From contig NW_008710115.1 in NCBI RefSeq assembly GCF_000327385.1, positions 173,379 through 237,378 on the forward strand: a stretch of 64,000 nucleotides of DNA, in the 5' to 3' direction. The number at the start of each line of letters is the position of its first letter. Within the stretch, counting starts at the first letter, position 1. This document shows positions 49,011 through 61,670 of the stretch, piece by piece. The notes below the pieces were generated by a model. The model saw only the letters and a program-made list of their open reading frames with translations, made no database searches and was not told the origin of the DNA. A program made the position numbers and the translations under genes. Source of the stretch: Lottia gigantea. Taxonomy: Eukaryota; Mollusca; Gastropoda; Lottiidae.

Positions 49011-52000
49011 TTTTGACTTTATGTAGGTTAAGTGTATAATAGTTGTGTCAGTAAAAGAAAGTTAATAACAGTAAAAGATTTGATATCTATAATTAATATG
49101 TTTAATATTGATTTTTTTTTTCAATGTTAAACTTAAATTGTCATCTAATATAATCTGCTAGTGTATTATTTATCTTCTGGTAACCAGGTTACTCAATATA
49201 CCTATTGATTGGTGATGATGACAACTAAACGGGGGCTGCAAACTATGATAAGATTACCAGACATCCTGCAATTTCAAATTAAAATTATTGCAGCTGAAAT
49301 ATTCATGGTTGATGATTACATTATCAAACCACCTTCTGTTGATATATTGACAATCTTAATCCCTGTATCTCCCAAATATCATGGCAATCAGCAGTCAAGT
49401 TTTCAGTAATGTATTGTATCTATGAGCAGATGTTACATTTGATTTTGCTAACTGTCCAATTTCAGTCAACTTCACTTTTGAAAATTTTAAATGGTGAAAT
49501 GTTCCGTGGAGATTTTTAAATGATAATTGAAGGTGAACAAGATAGATGGATTGATAAACAGTCTTTCGCTATCAGTGATCAATTATTATTCTGTACACGG
49601 AAACAAGTGATTATTATTTGTGAAACTAGAAACTCTGATAATGATAGGTTATTTATCGTCATATTGACTTCTGTAATAATACTTCAATCAAATCAAAAAT
49701 ATGTCAGAGTTCAGAATTTATCCAATATTTTCCAAAATTTTACTTGATAAGACTGCTTTAAATGTTAACTCTAAACTTTATGAGTAATTCTAGGTTTCAA
49801 AACATAATACCTGAACATGATAACAAAAATTTCTATCAAACAATGGGAAAATGGAATTCACATAGGACATACATCCCCAAAGAACATTACTTTGTTTAAT
49901 TTGTCCACATGCTAAACATCCTAGGTCAATCTCCATTTCCAAACTTATATTCGAATCACTTGCAAGTAGTATTGAGTTAGATTTAAATGGAAAAATGACC
50001 TTGTGCTAAATCAAGGATGACCAATTTTGCAGAATAAATGTTCAAGCTGAAGTATATATATGAGTAGGATTTAAGTCTTGGATTCCCTTGATAACACTTT
50101 CTGTATGATATAATATTAATATGGCCAGACTTATTCATTTCATATTATTCTAGTTTATTACCCACGTATTATATTATCTGTACTGTCTAAATCACCTAAA
50201 TACTGGTGTCTGCACCAATTTGTATTAACCTTCTAAGTAGAATATACAATAGGATCATCTTGAGATTTTCATATCCTTTGTTATGTAATATTAGCACTAT
50301 GACAAGTCTTGAACTGACTGACTAAATGGGGGGTGGTAAGTAGTTGATGATATATTCTTGTGGTAAAGAAGTATCAGTGTTACTGACACTGGTTTTGAAG
50401 TAACTTTTAAGTTATTTCAATTTAAGATGTATGAAGCAACTCTTTGAATTTTATTCACACCCATGAGTGTCTATTGTTAACACATATTAATTATTGATAT
50501 AATTCATTTTCATTACTACTACAAACTTCTGTCAGAATTTTTCTGTTTCATCTTTCAATTTAAATTCTTATATGAATGAAAGGAAATGTTTGTAAATTTT
50601 AAGATATACAAGATGACATTTGCCATAGTAACCTCATATCTGGTCATGTTTTTATTGAATAACAGGGTCCACAAATGTTAGAAGTGAAAAACAGAATATT
50701 ACATGCAGAAGATCCAATGGACTTTGATGGACTTTTATCTAAGTTTTGTCCTTAGGCAACCATAAGATTTTTTAAGTCAAATGACACCAAAGTGATAGAT
50801 ATATATAGCTAACAGGCTATGTAATATTATAATATGTTAGTGACAAAGTTCCAATCTGAAATTCTATTAAAATATGTCCTTTATGTCAAAATAACAGTGC
50901 TCAGTGATAATGTTTTCTTAAAAATAACACTCTTTTGATCATTCTGAATATTCTAACAATTTGTTAACTGTCATGTTGACTATTTAAAGATGACAGTATG
51001 ATAAGAAAGATTAACAAGATATTTGTTGATAAACAACACAATGTTATGATTAGTAAACACTGGCCTACAAACCACATGATGTTAATTCTTTGATAGTTAA
51101 TTAGAAAACATGGCTGTCTGTTGTCTTGTGTTATTTAATATCCTTGTAGCCTGTAATATCCAGTGGGTTATTGTTTGATTGGTAATATTGGAACACATCA
51201 AAGGCATTCTGATTTCTGTCTGGGATATTATGAACATATTTGCAAAAATGTGGGAGAAAGTATAAATCAATGACCAGAATAACTTTTGATTTTCAATACA
51301 AGCAAGACAATTCCGTAAAAAAAAAAATATTGTCCAAAGTATAGCAAATTTGTGAGTAAAAGTTGTGTAATACTCCTAGAGAAGTACTATCAGGTGTTTT
51401 GAACATAAGATGAAGTTGACCTTATTACTGAAGTTGATATTCAAATATTTAGATACATGATCAAAGTCAGTAATTTCATTGAATATATCTGGTTTAGCAT
51501 GCTCTTGGAGCAGACAGACTGTTACTAACTGTGATGTGATGTGGGAAAGTTAATCCCAGATGGTACTAATTATCATGATATTATATAAGGCTTGTTAATA
51601 TTAATGAGAAGGAATATTGTTATATTATCAAGATTACATCTAATCTTAACAATGTTGTCCAACTTTGACAGGTCCCCAGTTTTACACTAAATTACCATCA
51701 TTAATTGACTGGGGTGATATTAATTAACCTGTACCATACCCTTTAATTAATCTATTATGTTAATCATTAACACTTCCAATTAACTCCATACACTGTTTAT
51801 CTATTTATTAATTTTTCATTCACTCGTGGCATTTATTGCTTTTTACAGTTATACATGCCTTACTAATTTAGACAATTTTAAGTTTCATAAGGGCAACATG
51901 TTTTTGTTAAAATCTTCAAGAAGTGATAAAAGATCATACCTATAATGAATTGAATTGTTATTGGTTAACATATTCAGACTCAACATTGATATTCAGGCAT

Positions 52001-54834
52001 GGAAAAAATGAAGGTCAAATACATGGCCATGATAGTCATGAGAGAGGTTTTTTGCATTACAAATTTTAAAACAGTTGAGATCTTATCTCTTGACAAGCAA
52101 AACTACTTTGTCAGAAGCTACATATCAGTTGCGAACATATGAATTTATTCACTCTTGCACCAAAATTAGATTTTCTGCTTCATTGAAAGATTGTAAACAT
52201 TAAAAAATGAACTCTTTAATGTTCTACCATTATAAGAAAACCAAGTTATGTGTGGATAAATTGTACTGAAAAGAAGTAACATATTCTATACGAATATTGC
52301 ATTCTTAGCTAATCAACCAATTAATGCCAATAATAATCAGACTCTGGTAGAAATGGTGCCAAATTTTTGTTTATAAAGTAAATGCCTATTGAATATTCAG
52401 TACACAATCTTGTAAGACATGTAGATTAACATCTAGAAATTAGGTGATTTTCATTGAAGTGTTGTTGTTACCTGGTATATGGTTAGTGCAGAAGAGTAAC
52501 ATAGAAAATTCTAATTTTAATTCTTACTGAATGAAGTAAATAGGACACACTACCTTTTTGATGAAATTTACTGTAATGACTTGAATCTAGACATATTTAG
52601 TAGATAAAGCTTTTGAGAAATCTAGTGATATTATTTCACTTCCTTTCCTTTCAAACTTTCTCCAGTTCTCCTCATAAACTGGTTCCAAATCATCAAAGAC
52701 TGATGTGAAACTTCAGACTGAGTCCATTTCTGAAGACATCAATCTTGATAAGAAAAAAGAAGTAAAAAGCTAGAGTAGTCAAATAAATGTAAATAAATCA
52801 TCATATCAACTTTTCAACCATATGTTAATCTCAAGGTGTTTTTATAGATTTGGTCAAATTATTGAAGCCAATTTACACACTGGCAGTAATGGATTCTGTG
52901 TGAAGAAGTGAAATGAAGAAAGCAGACGTGAGAATATATGTGTAAAGTAATGGCTTTTATTTCTGAGGTTTTGGTCATTTTCACCTCCTCCCTGTCTGGC
53001 TCGTATTTTCTATCATCAACACAAAGTGCAGTTGATTAAATTGTTGAATTTTATAACTTGACAATCAGGTTTATTGTTGTTTTCATTTCAATGCAATTTG
53101 AGAAATGATCATGTTTTTTCCTGAATCATTTTATATAGCTGAAAGCAAAATTTGAAACTATTACCTCCATGTCCAAAACCAATCCTGAGTAAGGAGATTA
53201 TTTGTATGTTAGAAGCTGTGGCTGATTACAGACAAAAGATGAAATTGTCAACGGTTCTACAGCCGCTTCAATGAAAAAGAATTCACATACAAAGAAACAA
53301 TCATTCCAGCAACTTGCATAAATCTGTGTTTCTAGGAAGAGCAGGTCATTTTGATCTGTATGATGATCAGATGTCAGTATGAATAAGACATACATGTGGG
53401 GGTTCTAGACAATTCTAGATACAATATTAAAATCACTTGTTAATGTTTGTGATAGGTGTCAGATGTGAGGAAATTATAATCATTATTTTTAGTCGCCATA
53501 TTTTTATGATAATCATTAGCAGGCTTTATCAAATTTCTTGACATTTAAAGGAATTGTTTAGTGATTGTCTTTCATGTTTCCTTTGTTGGTATTATAACTA
53601 AACTGAAAATTGGGGAGTTTTTTTGGGGTCTTCAGTATTCAAATTAGCACTCACTGCAGCTTAATGGATCTTATCTAATTGAGGTTGAGTAGCTTCATTT
53701 ATTTGTATGAGGGTTCTAGGTTTTTTTTCTTAGAAAAAACAAGAAAAGGCAACCATGTTATCTTTTTGAAATTTTTGTATGAACTTAAAAACTATCTTAA
53801 TGCATCTTCAGCTTCATTTTCTTTGAATATTTGATTATCCTAGAAGGTTGTTCTTTTGATGTTTCTAGGAATGTTTCTGTATGTGAAAAGAAATGATAGT
53901 GAAATCGTTAGTTTTTAATCCCTATAGTCTTGTGTTATTACATTTTTTCAGGGCAATATTAATTATTAACAGAATAAAACAATAGACTACAGGAATTTTA
54001 TACAATAAACAAATATACTTCAAGTCTTTAATTACTGATGTTTATTAAAGCAGAACCTTTCCATTACTACAATAACATTATTCCTTAATCAATATTCACT
54101 ATATCTCTTGATAGTTCAACATCTTCTAAAACTAAAACTGTTTGTGATAAGATCTTGTTCTCATGAAGACCAAGTTAAGAACCCATGACAACCTAAGCCA
54201 ATGATATTCTGTAAAGAATCCACCAGTAAAGAAACAACAGTGCTACAGCCAGTACTCAGAAGTAAGGTACATACTCTCAAATCATAAAGTGTGATCTTTT
54301 TGGTCAGTGGGAGATGATGGTTCTCTTAGATTTTCTGACACAAAAGTGCATTGAGCCATTCAGATGATTGTGCTGTATTTGTTAGAGCTTCTGCATACCA
54401 CCTCTTGTGGTGGGTACAGCTGTACCTGATGCCTCATTGAATGATTTTTTCTCGATCTGTTTTGCCTATGAAAGGTCTATGGGCATATTTTATGAGCGTG
54501 CAAAAAATATAAAGTTGATTTTTGATAGAAATTGTCTTTTAATTGCAAGTGACGCGTAGCATTTCTCTTTTAAATATATCACAACAATTACCATTGACTA
54601 ATTTATTACTATTTAGAAATGGATGGGTTGAACTGTGAAAGGGTTTTAGAATAATGATCGGCAGGTAGTGTTAAATTGATATGAATTTAAAGACAGTATA
54701 ATTGATAGGGTGTTATTGATGATAGTAAATCTATAATAGGTACAAATCAATAATAATATATCACTTTATAATCACTTGTCTTTTATCACTGATTTATATA
54801 ATCATTATCTGTATAGTTTGGTGGAATATTATAC

Positions 54835-55170
54835 TTGATGTATCCTTTATAGATTCTTCTTCCATGTAGATTTGTAGATCCTGGTCTAGATTCTATATTC
54901 CTTGTTGATTCCTGTATAGATTCTTGACCGAGGCTTGTAGATCCTAGTCTTCAACCTTCTAGATTCCTTCTAACTTCTAGTTTCCATTATAGATCCTTTC
55001 CACATTGTAAATTTTAACTAGATCATTGCCTTCAGTCTTTTAGATTCCCAACAGATTCTTTTCTACCTTCTAGATTACTTTATAGATTCTTTTCTATATT
55101 GTAGATTTTGTAAAGAATCTGGCCTTCAAGCTTCTATATTCCTGTGCTTGTCTTCTTCTATTGCTTAGTT
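54835..55170. repeat. Degenerate TAGATTC-type tandem repeat
   Basis: A string of loosely repeated blocks, CTTCTAGATTCC, TATAGATTCTTTTCTA and TGTAGATCCT, spaced about 20-35 bases apart with much drift. It looks like an old minisatellite. It is non-coding. Confidence 0.7.
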
Positions 55171-57586
55171 TCCTTCACATATTCTTTTCTAGATTTCTGT
55201 CTTTTGGTACAATTCTGTTATTAGAACGTATACCCCAGAACTTTGGCTCAAATTGTAAAACAAAGTCTGGCAAGAAATAAAAAAAATTGAAGTCTTATCA
55301 AATTTTTCTATATCTGAAATCTGAATTCAGATTATCTATTTTGAGTGAGAAGAAACAATATTTTATCCACTTGACCATAAAATAAACCCTAGACAAGATA
55401 AATCAGTGATCAGGTACTTTGTTTTCTACTATCATTGATCTTTTTACCTTCCTTTATCTACTTGATAAGTGTGAAATTATTGACCTTAAATCAGCCATTT
55501 TCTAGATCTTCTTTCTTTCAGTGGTTTATCTTGATGAAGGCAAATTCTCTAGAACTTGCAGCTATTTTCTTTGAAATAGTATCTTTTATCTAGGAGAGAC
55601 TTTGATTCAGATGTGGATAAACAGAACCAAGAATTTTTGAATTAGTATAGAAAAAGTTCTATTAAAAGTTTGACACCAAACTTTCACCTTTCCAATTGTC
55701 AGAAAAGCATGTGTAACCTTTAATGTGTCTTGGTATTGTTTGTAAAAGCTACATTGAAATTGAGAATTGTTTTTGGCGCCTTGGCATGTGTCAGACACAT
55801 AGACAGAAATAAGCAAAATGTCTTTAAAGAATAACTGTTCCTAGAAATAGCTGTTCTTTGGTATCAAAGTCTCATTTAGATGTTCACCAAATTCTTCAAC
55901 TCAGAGAAGTGCCTGAAAGTTTTACATAATTACTTTTATCAGTGTCACTATCTGAAAAATACTGAATTCCTTTTTTCATTATGTGAATTTCTTACATTTT
56001 AAAATTTGTAACGTTCTTACACTATAGTATAATACCTATGATTTAGTAGTAGTAGTAGTTTATTGGTATCTGTTGGGTAGATAAGGTTAAGTACCTATAG
56101 TATTTATCTTGTGTCTATATCATACTAATAATGACTATGATACTGTACTGATCTGTGTATAATGACATAAGATAACATCAGAAACGGTGATTTAGGTAAG
56201 ATACGAAACCATAATACAAAAAAATAACAGCATATTCTCACCTAGTCTACCGTAGTCTACATCTAATGTGAAACAATCTGGCAAATAACTTAAGACATAA
56301 CAATTACTCGATTCTTCACTCCTAAAAAATTTGTGAGGAATTTTAAAAAGAAAATATTTGAGGTACTATGTTACTATATCTTTACGTGAATTGATGAATC
56401 TATTAGTCTCAGACAACATTCTCACTGTAACGATTTTAATATTCATATTGATCATCAGTTTCTCAGAAAGAATGTTGTTTATGAAGAATATTTATAACTA
56501 AATGCTTGATTATTTGTTTGAGATATTCTGGCGAGAAATATGTTTAAAATCAATAGTGAAATATAGTGGAAGTTCCTGCTATAATTCAATCCATACTGTA
56601 TATAAACATAGTGGAATTGGTCAATTCTTGGTCAGGATGTACTTCTTTCCTGTACAAATTACTTTTAATATCCTACACCATTAACCACCAAAACACCATC
56701 TTTATACCCTATAAATATTTATTAATTTTTCTCATTTTACACATTTCAATTAACTAGACCATTACTATATAGTAGATAGCTTTTAGTATAATATTTAAAA
56801 TCTGATAAAAGTATTTGTTAATGGTAATGACCGTGGGCTAGATTACTATTGTGATATTTGCCAGATTAAATCTTGGAATGGTTTTTAAATGTTGATCAAA
56901 AGGTTACAATAACAGACTAAATTGACAATTACTTTTCAGATGTTTAAACTTAAAAAAGGATTTCAGAAGGTATAAAATCTCAACAATTCTGTTCATTTTG
57001 CTTGAATTTGCAGCTGCAGATGAAAATCTTATTAACTTCCATATGCAATATAGTTTATTAAATGTTATAGTCATAGAAGTGGCAATTTGTTTAGGATGCA
57101 ACATGGGTTTTCTGGAAGTACTTCATGGAGAAGATTCTTGAATGCTTTGAACTTTGGACTTTTTAAATGCACAATGTCTGAAATTCAGTACTTATACTGT
57201 GGTTTGTTAAAGTCTAAAATGTCTATAAAAATGTTATGGTTTGTAAAAGGTTAGCATCTGTATTATTAAAGGTGGAGTTATATGATTATAAAGTTATATT
57301 ATAAACAATAACAGGTAGTCTAGACTTGAACATAATATACTACAGACCATTATTAACTTTCTCTTATACTTTATATACTTCATATTATTAGATCATATTA
57401 TATTGATTCTTATCACCTTGTTGTGAAAATTCCATTTGTTCCAAATGCTGTCAAACAGAAATTATCTTATATCACACTTAAATTTTAAAATGATTTTTGA
57501 ATGAAATTGATTGCAGCCTAAAAATTTGAAATTAAAGGATTGGATCTGTAATAACTGTCAATTCAATGCATTCGGGGTACCTTTAG

Positions 57587-57680
57587 CTTATGCTGCTGGC
57601 AAAATTTTGCTCATTGAACACTGCATGATGCCGTCTCCATTAGCCCATTGGGTGTAAAACTCCATTCATTTCATTTTGAT
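57587..57680 (+). repeat. Dispersed repeat copy E
   Basis: Contains GCTGCTGGCAAAATTTTGCT, ACACTGCATGATG, CATTAGCCCATTGGGTG and AAAACTCCATTCATTTCATT, matching the family at 4928-5064, in the same orientation. Confidence 0.6.
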
Positions 57681-60600
57681 AGTATTGAAATGATACAAAT
57701 TCATTGAACAGAAGAAGATTGATTAGTTTCTGGTGTTATTTCTGTTATTAATACTAAACAAGGGAGAAGTATGGTGTTTCTAGATTAATCAAGTTGACCA
57801 GTTGATATTAAAATGATATTAACCTTTACTGATCTATTCATTAGAAACTATCAGACTAAATAATAAGTGTGATATTAGATTGAATATGATTTCTATTATT
57901 ACTATAAGATACAATACAGTGTCTAGTCTGGTTCGTGTAGTAATTTGATATTCTGTCACAATTCTCTTGTCCACTCTTACTTACTTTGACCTTTTAAAAT
58001 CTGATCCAAATTGCAATGGTTTGATTAATGTATTTATAACTGATCAACTTCTCCCACTCTGTCTTCCCTCTCTTGAGAGGTATGTAACGTATTGCTCTTG
58101 CTCTGTATTTGAATTCTTGGTTGCCTTCTGTCACTGAGTTTGTAAGCAGTTAGCATGTGGGTGAGAATTAAACTAAAGGAATAGATCAGACCCTAAGAGA
58201 ATTGATTACTCTGTTTAATCATAAGAAAACTGACATTTTATTGTAACAGTTGACTATCCACTTCAAAGAAAGCAGCTTGGTTGTTGTAGGAGTTTCAAAG
58301 CATTGTCCTATTTTCAACCTATTTTGTATGTGGCCAGATCTGTACAGGGTTGTCATTATTATGATGTACACATTGCTATCACCTTCATTTGATAAAGACC
58401 AACTACAGAATTAAGGTTTCAAGGGTCATGAACTATTGGGAATTTCTGTCTTCATTTTATACCTATGTAGATCATTGACTGTAATAACATCTCAGAATGT
58501 TGAAAATGACATTTGGTTGAAAGATGTGGACTGAGTTAAATCAGCTGTCCATATTACTTCAATCACCATTGTCTTCTGCCTTCTAGTGATATCAGAAATT
58601 TATAGCCCATTTAAACATGTCCAAATTGACTGGTTTGATTCCTTAATATGACATTATTACTGTCAAAATAAATATTAGTTTAACAAATTTACAGTGCCTT
58701 TGTCTGTGTTTGCTTCAACTAGTCGTAAAATAATTGGGTCATGTTGATTCTGAAGACCCCTTGAGGATTCAATCTAAACTGAAATCTTTTATCATTAAGA
58801 TTAAGAAATTCTGCATTGAAAATTTATAAAATTTTGTCTAACAATTCGGAACTTGACAGGATTCTGCACTCCCTGTAGAGCCAATTATTATTTGTTTGTA
58901 GACAAAATGAAAAACAGTGGAATTCGAAGAATAATTGAGGAAATAGTTGTGTTTTCCTTTCTAAAAGATTCTTGCAATAATAAATAAGTCTCGTTTATAC
59001 ATGTGTGTTCCAGTAAACTATATATCCTTTCACTACACACAGCAGGTGGGGGGCTCTGGTGAGAACTTGACACTTCTAAAGAAACAGGGGACTAATAACT
59101 TTCATGTTTTCAACCCAAATCTTCAGCTCATTTAAACTCCATTTAATACATCACACCACATTCGGTCACGTCATTAAAAATTCATGTTTTTAGATTCAGT
59201 CAAAACATCCACCCAAACTCATACAATTTTCAAATGTTGTTATTTCCGAATTAAAAATCATTCTCAAATAGCACCTTGCCATTCTCAGATTACATTTTAT
59301 AACTTTGTAAATAAAAACATTTGATTTTCAAGTTGGTTAAATTCTAAAGCTAATGACTTCTGCAGAAGTTCACAAGTTTTAAAATGCACATACTGTGACA
59401 TTTTATCACCCGTAGAATTGTAAATTTTATGATGTGAATATTTTGGCATTTATCCCATTTTAAAAAAGAATTAGAAATACTAATGGTCACATAGAACTGG
59501 AGGTTTACATCCTTCTTATCTACTCTTATTAAACTAATATGAACTGGGCATGGGAAATTTTGCAGGAAAAGCAATTTTTCTATCCTTTTAGGATTTTTAT
59601 CTGTCAAGTGATTTTTAATGTGCAAAACGTATTTGCACACGAGACCTCACTTTTCATCATATTGCAATTAAGGGTATAAAAGAGATGTTGGTGATTCTAA
59701 CATGATATTTTAAATTTGACCTTTCTAAAATGACCTATATATATGGAATATGATAAATATGATATTGTTATATGATCTGGGATTAAAGAGATATAACAAA
59801 TATTACTAGCTGTTATAATCCAAGTTTGTTATCTCTGTTTATAATATCATAATCTCTAGAGATAGCAGGCTGTAATGCAGTCTCTGTTCAGTCCTCTGTT
59901 ATTCTCTGCTGACTTTATGTTGTCTAATATTAAACTCTACACAATGTATGGAATATGTTTGTTTATATTACATACTAACTGTATTTAACATAAGGTTATA
60001 TCATTGCTTACTTCCTAACAGTTTTATGTTTATTTCTCTAAGACATCTGGAAATCTTCTCCTCTCTCTTCCTTGATCAATACTCCATTCTCTTTCAAAAT
60101 GGCTGATTATTTTCCAGTTTACTATTGGTTATTTAAGGCTGGTTATTTGTGCCATGATGTCAAAACAGTTTGATAATTATGTTTTGAAGATGTAAGTGAT
60201 AAAAAAATCAATAAAATTCTGGAATGTATTTTTTAAAAATGCAGATGTAATAATGTATTTGAAGTCTTGAAAAGTTGTAGTCATCATAGCCAAATTGTTC
60301 GAACTTGGATAAAAATTCTCAGAGTAAAAGGATTCCAATGTGTGTGTAATATCAAAGGAACATAAGAAAAGTTTTTAAGAATATTTTTGATACCTGCCAA
60401 GTTATATAATTTATCTTACCTCTGTGTATAATATTAATTACACCTATGTTCATCTATCATTTATTGCACCTGTTTTAACATGCTAACATAGTTCTTATGT
60501 TCAAATAATTAGTTTATTTTCAAGTTTTTTTATGAGCACCTCCCAGTGTGTTCTAATGTAACAATTTAACTATATAACTTTAACCCTGAACCACCTGAAT

Positions 60601-61572
60601 AATCATATAAATCATTATCACAGAGTGGCACTTGGCAGAGCTTTGCCTTATCCTCCTGACTTATCTCCCTGACTTGTGTTTCCAATGTTGTAAATCCATT
60701 TGAATAACAAAGTTTGGGTTATCTTAACACACAGAAACATTATAAATCTTGCTTACTGACTTACACCCTTTCAGTTGGGTTTTCTTTACATGTATACACA
60801 AAAACATAACAGATCTTGCATACCTAGACTATTTTTTTTACGAATTATTTTCGTGCTACATTTCAAAGATCACTGGAACCTTTCACCCAACTGTTGATCT
60901 GTTCCAATCAACTAGTCATTAATTTGTATTTGCCTTCTGATGGGTTTATTGTTGATGTAACTATTTAGATATAGGAAATCATATAAGCCTTTTGGTATTG
61001 AAATTGTCAATATATCATAGTAAATAAGTAATGTTTTGGTCTATACTAACACATGGTAAAGATGTAATAGTAAAATGGTAGATGTTTTTGAAGGATGGAG
61101 AGATTGGTATGAAGTTGATATGAACAAGTGATGTGGGATATTTGCCAAACAGCAGAAGTTTGTATAAGTATGATAGGTTGATAAAGATTCTATTTTGATA
61201 TATTCTACAACTGTTATTATCAATACAGACTACTCCCAATACCCACTTGAAATACACACTAGATATGTTATAACATTAACTTACTTTTTATTTCATTCAA
61301 GTTAATTAGATGATTCTGTAGGGACATGTAATTCCTCCTGTATATTCTCTACTAGTACAGTCAATTATAATATACCATTTCTAATCCACTTTAATTTTCA
61401 CTTCACTTTAATCAATAACATTAGGAAAGTTAACTTGTAACCTAGGCCTGTGCTTCTATAGGAGAGTATCTTCTATAACACCTATAACCAGCATAAAATC
61501 ATGTAAACGTTAGAAAAAAATAAATCCATTTAAATTCACGAAGTCACAAAAAAACATAAAACTAAAGAAATC

Positions 61573-61670
61573 ATGGGAAAATTTACCTCATCGCATACTG
61601 CATGGCATTGGTTTTTTTTTTAGTCCACTCAGGTGCAGCTATATAGAATGTAAAACTTAGTTTCATTTAA
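61573..61670 (+). repeat. Dispersed repeat copy F
   Basis: Contains ATGGGAAAATTTACCTCATC, GCATACTGCATGGCATTG, AGTCCACTCAGGTGCAG and TGTAAAACTTAGTTTCATTT, a diverged member of the same short family. It is non-coding. Confidence 0.5.

Noticed and set aside
59350-59640. 96-codon open frame on the minus strand in the last intron
   Set aside because: Lys/Ile-rich AT-driven composition with no domain; typical chance frame.
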